Part shown: positions 1 through 9,148 of the stretch, one piece after another
Layout: each line of letters opens with the position of its first letter
How positions within the stretch are numbered: position 1 is the stretch's first letter
Source of the DNA: an uncultured Bacteroidales bacterium
Lineage (GTDB): Bacteria; Bacteroidota; Bacteroidia; Bacteroidales; Muribaculaceae
NCBI GenBank assembly: GCA_947072905.1
Contig: CAMTKF010000004.1
Coordinates: forward strand, 1-64,000
Length of the DNA: 64,000 nucleotides
Direction: 5' to 3'
Notes under the pieces: generated by a model
What the model was told of the DNA's origin: nothing
The model's database searches: none
Seen by the model: the letters and a program-made list of their open reading frames with translations, nothing else
Position numbers and translations under genes: made by a program

Positions 1-33
1 CAACCCAAATTTACTAAAAATCTTTGACATGAC

Positions 34-77
34 AAAGGCTTTCGCGCTGAAATTCAGCATGAAAGCCTTATTTTTTT
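34..77 (+). terminator. Intrinsic terminator of an upstream gene
   Basis: The arms 35-43 and 61-69 pair perfectly, and an inner stem (46-51 with 53-58) extends the hairpin. A run of seven T follows on the + strand. It probably ends a gene that lies to the left of the window. Confidence 0.8.
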
Positions 78-100
78 GTTGATGAACCACACAAAAGAGA

Positions 101-125
101 GGCTGCCTAAACTTGTTAGACAGCC
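101..125. repeat. Imperfect inverted repeat (hairpin)
   Basis: GGCTGCCTAA at 101-110 pairs with TTAGACAGCC at 116-125 except for one mismatch, leaving a five-base loop. It stands between the upstream terminator and lpxD and could be a second terminator or an intergenic repeat. The stretch 126-283 holds only AT-rich leader DNA, with a near-consensus promoter core (GAACTTTG) at about 238-245. Confidence 0.5.
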
Positions 126-283
126 CCTTTGTCTTTAGAGCTTGTTTAATGGTACTTAATCTGTTCAATAACGGGCCTATAACAGCCTATAAGGGCATTT
201 TTTCAGGGAAATTAGCCTATTATTCAGATTTTTTTGCGAACTTTGTACTCTGAATAACAAACAGGAAACAGACAAGAAGCAAA

Positions 284-1312
284 ATGGAATTTAAAGCCGC
301 TCAAATAGCAGCCCTAATAGCAGGTGAGGTGGAAGGAAATCCTGAAGTCTGCGTTAATACATTCTCCAAAATTGAAGAAGCTCATGCCGGAGCGTTAACC
401 TTTCTGGCAAATCCCAAATATACACATCATATCTATACAACTGAAGCGTCAATAGTTCTTGTAAGGCGCGATTTCGAGGCCACTATGCCCATAAAGGCCA
501 CTCTGATCAGAGTCGACGACCCATACGCGGTATTGTCAAAGCTCCTTGAATTCGCATCACAAGCCATGAACCCTCAGCCTACCGGCATAGAACAGCCGTC
601 GCACATAGCCGAGGGGGTAGCCGTGCCTGAAGACTGTTATGTAGGTGCTTTTGCTTACATAGGCAAAGGTGTCACACTTGGCAAAGGTGTAAAGATATAC
701 CCTCAGGCATATGTAGGCGACAATGTTACCATAGGCGAGGGCTCTATAATCTATCCCGGGGTAAAAATTTACCACGGCTGTCAGATCGGCGCCCGCTGTA
801 TTCTTCATTCCGGCGTAGTCATAGGTGCCGACGGCTTCGGCTTCGCACCGCTGCCCGACGGATCTTATCACAAGATTCCTCAGATCGGTATAGTGAAGAT
901 AGAAGATGACGTGGAAATCGGCGCCAACACCACCGTTGACCGCGCCACAATGGGAAGCACCTTAGTGGGCCGCGGCACAAAACTCGACAACCTCATTCAG
1001 GCCGCCCACAACACCGAGATAGGCTGTAATACTGTTATTGCAGCACAGGCAGGCATAGCCGGCTCAACCAAGATAGGCGACAACTGCATGATAGGCGGTC
1101 AGGTAGGATTCTCAGGCCATATACATGTGGGAAACCGCGTGCAGATAGGTGCGCAGAGCGGCATTCCCAACGATGTTGCTGACGGCAGCACCGTAATGGG
1201 CTATCCTGCTGTACCATACAGCGAATTCGCTCGCCAGACTGTCTACATCAAGAATCTGCAAAAGCTCTACAAACGGGTATCCGATTTAGAGAAACTTACA
1301 AAAAATAATTAA
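284..1312 (+). CDS. lpxD: UDP-3-O-acylglucosamine N-acyltransferase LpxD
   Basis: LpxD adds the second 3-hydroxyacyl chain, the N-linked one, to UDP-3-O-acyl-glucosamine in lipid A synthesis. It works in the cytoplasm as a trimer and uses acyl-ACP. The 342 residues match the family length. Residues 1-100 form the uridine-binding head. From about 105 to 290 there are many hexapeptide repeats of the left-handed beta-helix type. His242, in the segment QAAHNTEIG, is the expected catalytic base. A helical tail ends the protein. The gene is followed 25 bases later by lpxC-fabZ and then lpxA, so it is the first gene of a lipid A operon. The absence of lpxB here is not unusual. Confidence 0.96.
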   Translation: MEFKAAQIAALIAGEVEGNPEVCVNTFSKIEEAHAGALTFLANPKYTHHIYTTEASIVLVRRDFEATMPIKATLIRVDDPYAVLSKLLEFASQAMNPQPTGIEQPSHIAEGVAVPEDCYVGAFAYIGKGVTLGKGVKIYPQAYVGDNVTIGEGSIIYPGVKIYHGCQIGARCILHSGVVIGADGFGFAPLPDGSYHKIPQIGIVKIEDDVEIGANTTVDRATMGSTLVGRGTKLDNLIQAAHNTEIGCNTVIAAQAGIAGSTKIGDNCMIGGQVGFSGHIHVGNRVQIGAQSGIPNDVADGSTVMGYPAVPYSEFARQTVYIKNLQKLYKRVSDLEKLTKNN

Positions 1313-1337
1313 CACGAAATAAACCAACATTACCATA

Positions 1338-2720
1338 ATGAAGCAACTCACCCTCAACGCACCTTTCACCCTTTCAGGTAAAGGATTGCATAGCGGTCTG
1401 AAACTCGACGCCGAGTTTTGCCCTGCCCCCGAAAACCATGGTTATAAGATACAACGCATCGACCTCGAAGGTGCGCCCGTTATTGACTGCCTGGCAGATT
1501 TCGTGCTTACCACCAACAGAGGTACAGAAATCGGACGCGGCGATGTGACTGTTTGCACCATTGAGCACGCTATGGCTGCTCTGTATGCATCAGGTGTCGA
1601 CAACTGTCTTATCAAGGTAAACGGCCCCGAGATGCCCATACTCGACGGTTCGGCCGAACCTTTTATCAAAGCAATAGCTTCGGTAGGTCTTGTTGAACAG
1701 AAGTCTGACAAGGAATACTACGTTGTAAAACACAAGATTGAACTGAGCGACGAAGCCACCGGTTCAAAAATAATGATTCTTCCCGATGATGAATTCAGTG
1801 TGGAAGTGAAAGTGAACTTCGATTCGCCCGTACTTGCCAACCAATATGCTTCGATGGAGCATGTAAGCGAATTTGCACAGGAAATCGCACCTGCGCGCAC
1901 ATTCGTATTCGTTCGCGAAATCGAACCCCTTCTCAGTGCCGGACTTATCAAGGGCGGCGATCTCGACAATGCCATCGTCATATACGATTCGCCCATGGCT
2001 GCTGACAAAATCAAGAGCATAGCCGACATAATGGGTGTTGAATGCCCCAAGGTTGAATCTTACGGCTACATCAATCCCTCGCCCCTGCAGTTTGAAAACG
2101 AGCCTGCCCGCCACAAGCTTCTCGACATCGTTGGCGACATGGCTCTGATTGGCCGTCCGCTCAAGGGCAAAGTCATAGCCACAAAGCCCGGTCACGGCAT
2201 CAACACTCGTATAGCCAAGGAAATACGCCGCGATATCAAGCGTCAGGATGTTCAGGCTCCGGTATACAATCCCAACCTTGAGCCTTTGATGGACAACAAC
2301 CAGATACGCACCCTGCTGCCCCACCGCTATCCCTTCCTGCTTGTGGATAAGGTAATAGAAAAAGGCACCCACTATATCGTAGGTGTAAAGAATGTTACCA
2401 CCAACGAACCCTTCTTCATGGGTCACTTCCCCCAGGAACCCGTCATGCCCGGTGTGCTTATGGTAGAAGCTATGGCCCAGACCGGCGGACTGCTGGTTCT
2501 CTCCACTGTAGATGAGCCCGAACGCTACTCTACATATTTCATGAAGATTGACAATGTGAAATTCCGCCAGAAAGTAGTTCCCGGCGACACCCTGCTTTTC
2601 CATGTGTCGTTCCTCACCGAGATGCGCCGCGGATGCGCCGTTATGAAAGGCCTTGTATTCGTTGGCGAAAAAGTGGTGTGTGAGTGCGAGTTTATGGCTC
2701 AGATTATCAAAAACAAATAA
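1338..2720 (+). CDS. lpxC/fabZ: LpxC-FabZ fusion: UDP-3-O-acyl-GlcNAc deacetylase / 3-hydroxyacyl-ACP dehydratase
   Basis: This is a two-domain enzyme. Residues 1 to about 305 are LpxC, the zinc deacetylase that commits the pathway to lipid A. Its zinc ligands are visible as His77 (TIEHAMAAL) and His259 and Asp263 (RHKLLDIVGD). Residues from about 315 to 460 are FabZ, the dehydratase of fatty acid elongation. Its catalytic His363 and Glu377 lie in GHFPQEPVMPG and VEAMAQ. The fusion is known in Bacteroidetes and places the two enzymes that compete for 3-hydroxyacyl-ACP on one chain. It lies between lpxD and lpxA, with only three bases before lpxA, so translation is probably coupled. Confidence 0.96.
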   Translation: MKQLTLNAPFTLSGKGLHSGLKLDAEFCPAPENHGYKIQRIDLEGAPVIDCLADFVLTTNRGTEIGRGDVTVCTIEHAMAALYASGVDNCLIKVNGPEMPILDGSAEPFIKAIASVGLVEQKSDKEYYVVKHKIELSDEATGSKIMILPDDEFSVEVKVNFDSPVLANQYASMEHVSEFAQEIAPARTFVFVREIEPLLSAGLIKGGDLDNAIVIYDSPMAADKIKSIADIMGVECPKVESYGYINPSPLQFENEPARHKLLDIVGDMALIGRPLKGKVIATKPGHGINTRIAKEIRRDIKRQDVQAPVYNPNLEPLMDNNQIRTLLPHRYPFLLVDKVIEKGTHYIVGVKNVTTNEPFFMGHFPQEPVMPGVLMVEAMAQTGGLLVLSTVDEPERYSTYFMKIDNVKFRQKVVPGDTLLFHVSFLTEMRRGCAVMKGLVFVGEKVVCECEFMAQIIKNK

Positions 2721-2723
2721 TCA

Positions 2724-3503
2724 ATGAAACAACCGTTAGCATATATAAATCCCGCAGCCAAGATTGCATCAAACGTCGTGATTGATCCGTTTGTGACAAT
2801 TGATGCAAACGTAGAAATAGGCGAAGGAACCCGTATCCTGTCGGGTGCCACCATTCTCGATGGTGCCCGCATAGGCAAGAATTGCACTATATTTCCCAAT
2901 GCGGTGATCGGTGCCGTACCCCAGGACCTTAAGTTTGTGGGTGAGGAAACTCTTGCCATCATCGGCGACAACACCATTCTGCGCGAATGTGTTACCGTAA
3001 ACCGAGGTACTGCTGCCAAGGGCAAGACCGTGGTAGGTTCCAACTGCCTCATAATGGCCTACTCGCACGTGGCTCACGACTGTGTGATCGGCGACCACGT
3101 AATCATTTCAAACGCCACCCAGCTGGCCGGCGAAGTGCAGGTTGACAATTATGCAGTGATAGGCGGCGGTGCCCTCGTACACCAGTTCTGTCACCTCGGT
3201 GCGCACATCATGGTGCAGGGCGGCGCCCTGATCAACAAGGACATACCTCCGTTTGTGAAGGCTGCCCGCGATCCCATCGCATATACCGGTGTAAACTCGG
3301 TAGGCCTGCGCCGCCGAGGTTTCTCGAGCGAGACTATCCGCGAAATACAGGAGGTCTACAGATACATCTACATGTCTAACCTCAATGTGAGCGATGCTCT
3401 CGACCGTGTGGAAGCTGAATTGCCCGCAACCAAGGAACGCGACGAAATTCTTCAGTTCATACGCAATGCCAAGCGTGGCATACTGCGAGGATATTTTTCA
3501 TAA
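2724..3503 (+). CDS. lpxA: UDP-N-acetylglucosamine O-acyltransferase LpxA
   Basis: LpxA performs the first step of lipid A synthesis, moving a 3-hydroxyacyl chain from ACP to the 3-hydroxyl of UDP-GlcNAc. At 259 residues it has the normal length. Hexapeptide repeats run through residues 10 to 190. The segment MAYSHVAHDC holds His118, the expected catalytic base, and His115. The C-terminal helical bundle (about 190-259) is present. The start codon lies three bases after the lpxC-fabZ stop, marking one operon. The RNase P RNA gene begins 27 bases downstream on the same strand. Confidence 0.96.
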   Translation: MKQPLAYINPAAKIASNVVIDPFVTIDANVEIGEGTRILSGATILDGARIGKNCTIFPNAVIGAVPQDLKFVGEETLAIIGDNTILRECVTVNRGTAAKGKTVVGSNCLIMAYSHVAHDCVIGDHVIISNATQLAGEVQVDNYAVIGGGALVHQFCHLGAHIMVQGGALINKDIPPFVKAARDPIAYTGVNSVGLRRRGFSSETIREIQEVYRYIYMSNLNVSDALDRVEAELPATKERDEILQFIRNAKRGILRGYFS

Positions 3504-3507
3504 AACA

Positions 3508-3528
3508 AGAGCTTGTCAAGCAAGCTCT
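3508..3528 (+). repeat. 8-bp perfect hairpin between lpxA and rnpB
   Basis: AGAGCTTG at 3508-3515 pairs with CAAGCTCT at 3521-3528 around a five-base loop. No T run follows, so it is more likely a processing or spacing element than a terminator. The AGAGCTTG core recurs in two other noncoding places (137 and 34957). Confidence 0.5.
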
Positions 3529-3530
3529 AA

Positions 3531-3905
3531 GTCGGTGTCCGGGACGGGAGTCCGTCGCTTGACCTTCCTGTAAAGGTCAAGAGGAAAGTCCGGGCAACAA
3601 AGAGCACCATACTCCCCTCGGGGAGCCGGCCGAAAGGTTGGAGTAAAGTGACAGAAAATAACCGCCGCCCTTGTGGCGGTAAGGATGAAAAGGCGGGGTA
3701 AGAGCCCACCGGGCGCGATGGCGACATTGCGTGCCGCACTTCTTATGGGTTGCAAGGTCAAGTATACCGGCATTTAAGGATTGCTCGTCCATTGCCGGGG
3801 GGTAGACTGCGCAGATAAATGACGGACGGCTCAGCGCCTGTCCTCCACGTGAGGATACAGCGCCGCTACATAACCTGGCTTATACCCGTCCCCGAGGACA
3901 CCGAC
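3531..3905 (+). ncRNA. rnpB: RNase P RNA (class A)
   Basis: This is the catalytic RNA of RNase P, which matures tRNA 5' ends. The ends are fixed by helix P1: GTCGGTGTCC at 3531-3540 is the exact reverse complement of GGACACCGAC at 3896-3905. The hallmark GAGGAAAGTCCGGGC (P4 5' strand and neighbours) lies at 3581-3595, and ACAGAAA at about 3651. The 3' P4 region, TAACCTGGCTTAT, begins at 3871. A P3 stem is visible around 3558-3580. A run of seven T begins at 3906 directly after P1 and probably ends transcription. Short open frames across this stretch have no coding character. Confidence 0.95.
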
Positions 3906-3928
3906 TTTTTTTCTTAAAACAACCAATA

Positions 3929-4366
3929 ATGGAAAAGGAATACGGCGAATGGTGGACCGCTCCGGCCGAGAGCGATGATGGCCGACTGGTGATGGTATCG
4001 GGTAGAAGCGACATAAGCAGCTTTCGTAAGAACCCGAAGTTCAACATCAGGATTGAAATAGTGTGGCCATACGGCAACGGCAATCCTGAATCTAAAATGC
4101 CCGACGAAGGCCAAGCGGCATTGATGGGCGAAGCTACCGAGCGACTTCAGCAAGTGCTTCACAAAGACCCGGCCGCGGTTATGACAGGAATATTCACCGG
4201 TGCCGGCGAGCGTACTTGGGTATTCTACACACTATCCACTCATATCTTCCAGAAGAAATTGAACGAGGCCCTTGAGCCGCTCCCTACTCTTCCGCTGGTA
4301 ATCACAGCCGAAAACGATCCCGATTGGGAAGCGTACGATGAAATGAAGGAGTTTGAAATAAAATAA
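3929..4366 (+). CDS. DUF695 domain protein
   Basis: This 145-residue protein resembles the DUF695 family, whose function is unknown. It has no signal peptide or membrane segment and should be cytoplasmic. Visible features are an early conserved aromatic stretch (EYGEWWTAP), a central segment with IEIVWPYG, and the late TWVFYTLST region. The C-terminus is acidic and ends DEMKEFEIK. The gene sits alone between rnpB and a terminator at 4383-4416, so it may be transcribed on its own or by read-through from rnpB. The family call rests on recalled sequence pattern. Confidence 0.75.
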   Translation: MEKEYGEWWTAPAESDDGRLVMVSGRSDISSFRKNPKFNIRIEIVWPYGNGNPESKMPDEGQAALMGEATERLQQVLHKDPAAVMTGIFTGAGERTWVFYTLSTHIFQKKLNEALEPLPTLPLVITAENDPDWEAYDEMKEFEIK

Positions 4367-4382
4367 GACGACTTCTCACTCT

Positions 4383-4416
4383 ACCGGCATGGCCGCTTAT
4401 GGCCATCCGGTTTTTT
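4383..4416 (+). terminator. Intrinsic terminator after the DUF695 gene
   Basis: ACCGGCATGGCC pairs with GGCCATCCGGT (one mismatch) around GCTTAT, and six T follow at 4411-4416. An in-frame ATG at 4389 lies inside this hairpin, which argues against using it as the start of the next gene. Confidence 0.85.
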
Positions 4417-4427
4417 ATTCTTATATC

Positions 4428-6701
4428 ATGAAAAAACTGAAAAAATCTATAATTACTGCCTTTATTGCCCTTGCTGCTGCCACGCCCGAGATATACGCGG
4501 CAAACCGTATGGATTCTTTTATTGACTCTCTTTTAAACGAGATGACTTTAGAAGAAAAAATCGGACAATTGAATCTGCCGGTCTCCGGCATACTTACCGG
4601 CGATGCCCGCAGCGAAAATGTTGCCGGCAAAATCAGGAACGGTCTTACCGGAGGTGTATTCGGGGTAGTAGGTGCCGACGAATGCCGAAAGATGCAGCGT
4701 ATTGCCGTTGAGGAAAGTCGTCATGGCATACCTCTGATTTTCGGTCTTGACGTTATCCATGGCCTTGAGACAAGTTTTCCGATACCATTGGCAATGGCTG
4801 CCACATGGAACCCCGATATAGTGGAACGCGGAGCCAAAGCCGCCGCACGCGAGGCCGGTGCATCCGGTATATGCTGGACTTTCAGCCCCATGGTCGATGT
4901 AACCCGCGAACCACGCTGGGGTCGTGTTGCCGAGGGTGCCGGCGAAGACCCCTGGCTCGGCAGCCGTATGGCCGAAGCCATGGTAAAGGGCTATCAGGGC
5001 GAGGACCTTACCGACCCCGCCACAGTGCTTGCGTGCGTTAAACATTTTGCGCTATATGGCGCCCCCGAGGGTGGCCGCGACTATAATACTGTGATTATGG
5101 ACCGACAGACAGCCATGAACGAGTATCTGCCCCCGTACAAGGCCGCTATTGATGCAGGAGTTGGCAGCCTTATGGCTTCATTCAATGAATTTGAAGGCAT
5201 TCCCGTCACCGCAAACCGATACCTGCTCACTGACCTGCTGCGCGATAAATGGAATTTTGACGGTTTCGTAGTAAGCGACTATACCGCTATTCCCGAAATG
5301 GTAAGCCACGGTATCGGTGATTTCGAGGAATGTACACTCAGAGCATTCGATGCCGGTATCGACATGGACATGGTCAGCGAAGGATTCGTGAAATATCTCG
5401 GCGACGCCGTAAAGCAGGGCAAGATTAAAGAAAGCGATATAAATGCAGCTGCCAAACGTATTCTTGAGGCAAAATATAAGCTGGGATTGTTTGACGACCC
5501 TTATCGCTACTGCGACAGCAACAGAGAAAAAACTGTGGTCAATACCGCAGATGTACGCAAGCTCGCAAGGGAACTTGGAGCTGAGTCTATGGTATTGCTC
5601 AAAAATGAAGGCAAACTGCTACCCCTCATAAACGATGGCCGCAAGATTGCGCTGATAGGCCCGCTGGCCGATGCTCCGTGGGAAATGCCCGGTATGTGGA
5701 ATGTTGCCCAGTCTAAAGCTCACAACACAAGCCTACTCGAGGGAATGCGCAAAATATACGGTGACAACGTTAGATATGCCAAGGGCTGCAATGCCCTGGA
5801 AGATGCGTCGCTCGAAAAGAAAGTGAGCGGTGATTGGAAACTTCACCGCGACGGTCGCGATGACCTGACAATGCGCGATGAAGCTCTAAAATTAGCATCG
5901 GAAAGCGACGTTATAGTGCTGGCTATGGGTGAACTGATGAATATGAGCGGCGAAGGCGCGGCAAGAGCCGACATACGCATACCCGAACCTCAAAGAAGCC
6001 TTATCAAGGAGCTTGCCGCTCTGGGTAAGCCTGTAGCACTTGTGCTGTTCACCGGACGACCCTTGGTTCTTACAGAAGATATCAAAGATATAGATGCGGT
6101 GCTCAATGTATGGTTTGCCGGTTCTGAGGCCGGCGATGCCATTGCCGGTGTGCTGAGCGGTGAGTTTGAGCCCTCGGGCCGTCTGCCCATATCGTTCCCG
6201 TATCACATAGGCCAGATACCGGTGCATTACAACCAGAAAATGAGTGGCCGCCCCATGCCCGACGGAAGACCTTACCAGAAGTACCGCAACAGCTATATGG
6301 ATATTCCCAATGCGCCGCTATACCCCTTTGGCTACGGACTGGGGTATACAGACTTCACATACGGCGAAATATCGCTGTCATCGCCAGAAATGGGACTTGA
6401 TGGTGAGGTAACTGCCGGTGTCACAGTATCGAATACCGGCGACAGAGAGGGCAGCGAAGTGGTGCAGCTCTATATACGCGATATAGCGGCCAGCTCTACA
6501 CGTCCGGTTAAGGAATTGCGCGGATTCAAGAAAATAACTCTCGCACCCGGCGAAAGCAAGACGGTGAATTTCGTAATCGACGCCAATACTCTCGGATTCT
6601 ATAATCACGACCTTGAATATGTGTGCGAACCCGGTGACTTCGACATAATGATAGGCCGCAATTCTTCAGACACCAAGAGCATAAGGCTTAAGGCAAATTG
6701 A
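4428..6701 (+). CDS. bglX: Periplasmic beta-glucosidase, glycoside hydrolase family 3
   Basis: A GH3 enzyme that removes beta-linked glucose (possibly other sugars) from oligosaccharides. I chose the ATG at 4428 because the upstream in-frame ATG at 4389 lies in a terminator hairpin. From 4428 the protein opens with a clear signal peptide (MKKLKKSIITAFIALAAAT) and is about 757 residues long, normal for BglX. The GH3 N-terminal barrel contains the catalytic nucleophile Asp284 in GFVVSDYTAI. The alpha/beta C-terminal domain and a fibronectin-III-like end (from about 650) follow. There is no SusC/SusD pair beside it, so it is not part of a polysaccharide utilisation locus in this window. The exact sugar specificity cannot be read here. 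Confidence 0.92.
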   Translation: MKKLKKSIITAFIALAAATPEIYAANRMDSFIDSLLNEMTLEEKIGQLNLPVSGILTGDARSENVAGKIRNGLTGGVFGVVGADECRKMQRIAVEESRHGIPLIFGLDVIHGLETSFPIPLAMAATWNPDIVERGAKAAAREAGASGICWTFSPMVDVTREPRWGRVAEGAGEDPWLGSRMAEAMVKGYQGEDLTDPATVLACVKHFALYGAPEGGRDYNTVIMDRQTAMNEYLPPYKAAIDAGVGSLMASFNEFEGIPVTANRYLLTDLLRDKWNFDGFVVSDYTAIPEMVSHGIGDFEECTLRAFDAGIDMDMVSEGFVKYLGDAVKQGKIKESDINAAAKRILEAKYKLGLFDDPYRYCDSNREKTVVNTADVRKLARELGAESMVLLKNEGKLLPLINDGRKIALIGPLADAPWEMPGMWNVAQSKAHNTSLLEGMRKIYGDNVRYAKGCNALEDASLEKKVSGDWKLHRDGRDDLTMRDEALKLASESDVIVLAMGELMNMSGEGAARADIRIPEPQRSLIKELAALGKPVALVLFTGRPLVLTEDIKDIDAVLNVWFAGSEAGDAIAGVLSGEFEPSGRLPISFPYHIGQIPVHYNQKMSGRPMPDGRPYQKYRNSYMDIPNAPLYPFGYGLGYTDFTYGEISLSSPEMGLDGEVTAGVTVSNTGDREGSEVVQLYIRDIAASSTRPVKELRGFKKITLAPGESKTVNFVIDANTLGFYNHDLEYVCEPGDFDIMIGRNSSDTKSIRLKAN

Positions 6702-6766
6702 TGCTGCCGACATACATAAAACCGCACGTGGTTAATGTGTGTTAAATCATAAAGCACGCGGATATT

Positions 6767-6817
6767 ATATTACAAAGTTACGGGAAATTTCATATATTTT
6801 TCGTAACTTTGTAATAT
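6767..6817. promoter_or_regulatory. 16-bp perfect inverted repeat carrying two opposed -7 elements
   Basis: ATATTACAAAGTTACG at 6767-6782 is the exact reverse complement of CGTAACTTTGTAATAT at 6802-6817, with a 19-base AT-rich spacer. Each arm contains TAACTTTG, the Bacteroidetes -7 consensus: + strand at 6804-6811, minus strand at 6773-6780. The right arm runs into the ATG at 6816. It may be a promoter with an operator, or an attenuating hairpin. Confidence 0.6.
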
Positions 6818-7991
6818 GAAATATTTTGCAAAAATCCTATCTATATCATTATTCATCGCACTTGTAATTGGTCTGAATTCATGCAAAAGCGATGAACCCA
6901 AACCCGTTGAAAAAGTACAGCGCACTGTTCTGGTATATATGATTGCCTCAAATTCGCTGGGGTCTAACGGCTTTGCCGACGCAGACTTTGCAGAGATGGC
7001 CGCAGGTATCAGCAACAAACCGGCAAACAGCCGTTGGTTAGTATACTACGCATCGCCCGCAAAGACCGAGGATGCGATACTGTTTGAACTTACAGCTGAA
7101 GGCCGCAAACAGCTAAATACCTATACACAGGGCGAATCAGCCACATCATCGCGTATGAGCAAGGTGATTGACGACATGAAGCAGTTTGCCCCGGCCGACA
7201 ACTATGGCCTGATTCTGTGGAGCCATGCTTCGGGCTGGCAGCAGGACGGTATTGACGAATACGGCACTCGCTCAGACGACGCCCTTATTAAGCCTATGTC
7301 GTTTGGCGTTGACTTTGACAAGCGAATGAACGTCACCAACCTTGCCAAAGCACTTTCGGGCAAAGGTATCGACTACGTTTATTTCGACGCTTGCTATATG
7401 GGCACTGTTGAAGTGGCATACGAGCTGCGCAATGCAGTGAAGTACATAGTAGGCAGTCCGGCCGAGACTCCCGCCCCCGGTATGCCCTACGACCAAAATC
7501 TGCCCTTGCTGCTCCGTGGCAGCAAAGCCGATTTGATACAGGCCGCTACAAATACCTTTGATCATTACAATTCAAAGCCTCTGCTCGACGAACGCTCATG
7601 CACAATATCGGTAATAGATACCGATGGCCTTGATGAGCTTGCATCAGCCACACGCGAGATTTATAAGCTCACTCCCCTGCCCCATCCCGGCTCAAAAGTG
7701 ACAAACTACCGCGGCAATACCCGTCAGGGCTATGCCATTGACTTTGCCGAATATGTACGCGCTTTGGCCGATGAAGACAATCTCACCGAGCTGCGTGCGC
7801 AGTTTGACCTTGCCATGAGCAAAACCGTGCTCTATTGCAACGCTACCGAGAAGATGTGGAACAAATATCCGCTGTACTCAAGCAACGGACTGTCGACATA
7901 CGTGTTCAACTATGCAAAGGACTTTGATGACAACGGATATCCCGAACTGAAGTGGGCACAGGATGTGGTAAAAGCTCATCTCCACGATTAA
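6816..7991 (+). CDS. Clostripain-like cysteine peptidase (family C11), lipoprotein
   Basis: The protein matches family C11 peptidases, which cut after Arg or Lys. The first 22 residues form a lipoprotein signal, with the lipid-bearing Cys23 in GLNSCKSDE, so the enzyme should be anchored in the envelope. The catalytic pair is visible as His137 (LWSHASGW) and Cys193 (FDACYMGTVE). At 391 residues it is a single-domain form. It stands alone, downstream of bglX and 26 bases before mscS. Its -7 promoter element ends four bases before the ATG, which suggests a nearly leaderless message or a start slightly further in. Bacteroidales C11 enzymes include fragipain-type activating proteases, but no such role can be assigned here. 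Confidence 0.88.
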   Translation: MKYFAKILSISLFIALVIGLNSCKSDEPKPVEKVQRTVLVYMIASNSLGSNGFADADFAEMAAGISNKPANSRWLVYYASPAKTEDAILFELTAEGRKQLNTYTQGESATSSRMSKVIDDMKQFAPADNYGLILWSHASGWQQDGIDEYGTRSDDALIKPMSFGVDFDKRMNVTNLAKALSGKGIDYVYFDACYMGTVEVAYELRNAVKYIVGSPAETPAPGMPYDQNLPLLLRGSKADLIQAATNTFDHYNSKPLLDERSCTISVIDTDGLDELASATREIYKLTPLPHPGSKVTNYRGNTRQGYAIDFAEYVRALADEDNLTELRAQFDLAMSKTVLYCNATEKMWNKYPLYSSNGLSTYVFNYAKDFDDNGYPELKWAQDVVKAHLHD

Positions 7992-8017
7992 ATCATTGTA
8001 TATCATCAAGATAATAT

Positions 8018-9112
8018 ATGAGACTGAGTAGCTTCATACAGGATGTGACGCCGTTGGTAATGCCCGATTCAGTGCCCTCTCCGCGCGAGGAGCTTAGCAT
8101 GCTCAAGGCTCTGCCTGTGGATGAACTGCTGCAAAGGCTCGTGCATGGAATCGTATCGCTGTGTATCAACGTTACGATTGCCATATTGGTGTTCTATGGA
8201 GGTAAGTTTATAATAAACAAGATCTATTCCATAGTACACGGTGTGCTGATGCGTCGCAAGGTCGACTCATCGTTGGCAAGCTTCGTACTCAGCTTTGTGC
8301 GCATAGTTCTCTACTTCATCCTCATAGTCACCGTTATAGGCATACTGGGGATAGAGACATCCTCGTTCCTGGCCATATTTGCCTCGGCGGGTGTGGCTCT
8401 GGGTATGGCTCTGAGCGGCACCCTGCAGAACTTTGCCGGCGGAGTGCTGATATTGTTCTTGAAGCCATATCGCGTGGGCGAATACATAGAGGCGCAGGGA
8501 TATGCAGGCAAAGTGAAGGAGATTCAGATATTTCATACTGTAATAGTCACTCCCGACAACAAATCAATAATAATACCCAACGGCGGATTGTCGACCGGCT
8601 CGGTGAACAACTGGTCGCGCGAGAAATATCGCCGTGTCGACTGGATGATAGGCATATCATACGGCGACAGCATAGCTGTGGCACGCAAGGCCATACTCGA
8701 CATTGTATGTTCCGACAAACGCGTGGTACAGACCATGCCCTGCTCTGATCTGCTGGCCGGTACAGGTACATTTGTACCGTCGGGCGAAGCCGAGGCGCCG
8801 CGTCGCAGATGGTGGTCGCTGAAAAAGTCAGGTAAGATAAAAAAGCAGGAACAGATAATAATAAATACCGAGCAGTCTGACACGCAAAAAGAATCAAACG
8901 CCAATGCCAATGATTGCATGCCCGAAGTTGTGGTAGACAGTCTGGGCGACAGCTCGGTGAACCTGAAGGTGCGCGCCTGGGCCCTGACAACCGATTACTG
9001 GGGCTTGTACTATACGGTACTTGAGCGCATATACAACGAGTTGCCCGAGGCGGGTGTCAACTTCCCCTTCCCTCAACTCGATGTTCACATCTCAAGGCAA
9101 GCACAGCCTTGA
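8018..9112 (+). CDS. mscS: MscS-family mechanosensitive ion channel
   Basis: A small-conductance mechanosensitive channel of the inner membrane that releases solutes during osmotic downshock. Membrane helices lie at about 43-62, 88-110 and 115-145. The third carries the Gly/Ala-rich pore pattern (ASAGVALGMALSG). The beta domain follows (GGVLILFLKPYRVGEYI, then NWSREKYRRVDW). Residues about 242-300 form a basic and polar insertion not found in the short E. coli protein. The C-terminal domain resumes at PEVVVDSLGDSSVNL. The gene is followed 36 bases later by recJ. Family call is firm; gating properties are not inferable. Confidence 0.93.
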   Translation: MRLSSFIQDVTPLVMPDSVPSPREELSMLKALPVDELLQRLVHGIVSLCINVTIAILVFYGGKFIINKIYSIVHGVLMRRKVDSSLASFVLSFVRIVLYFILIVTVIGILGIETSSFLAIFASAGVALGMALSGTLQNFAGGVLILFLKPYRVGEYIEAQGYAGKVKEIQIFHTVIVTPDNKSIIIPNGGLSTGSVNNWSREKYRRVDWMIGISYGDSIAVARKAILDIVCSDKRVVQTMPCSDLLAGTGTFVPSGEAEAPRRRWWSLKKSGKIKKQEQIIINTEQSDTQKESNANANDCMPEVVVDSLGDSSVNLKVRAWALTTDYWGLYYTVLERIYNELPEAGVNFPFPQLDVHISRQAQP

Positions 9113-9148
9113 AGTATTTTCCAAAGCTAATAAAAAAGAAATCACAAT

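Noticed and set aside
1764..2603. 279-codon open frame antisense to lpxC-fabZ
   Set aside because: It lies wholly inside a well-supported gene and its product has no recognisable domain; it is a shadow of biased codon use.
3516..3792. Three short minus-strand open frames across 3516-3792
   Set aside because: They cross the RNase P RNA, whose pairing and conserved motifs explain the sequence.
6767..6817. Invertible promoter
   Set aside because: The spacer is only 19 bases and no recombinase is nearby; invertible promoters in this phylum are much longer.
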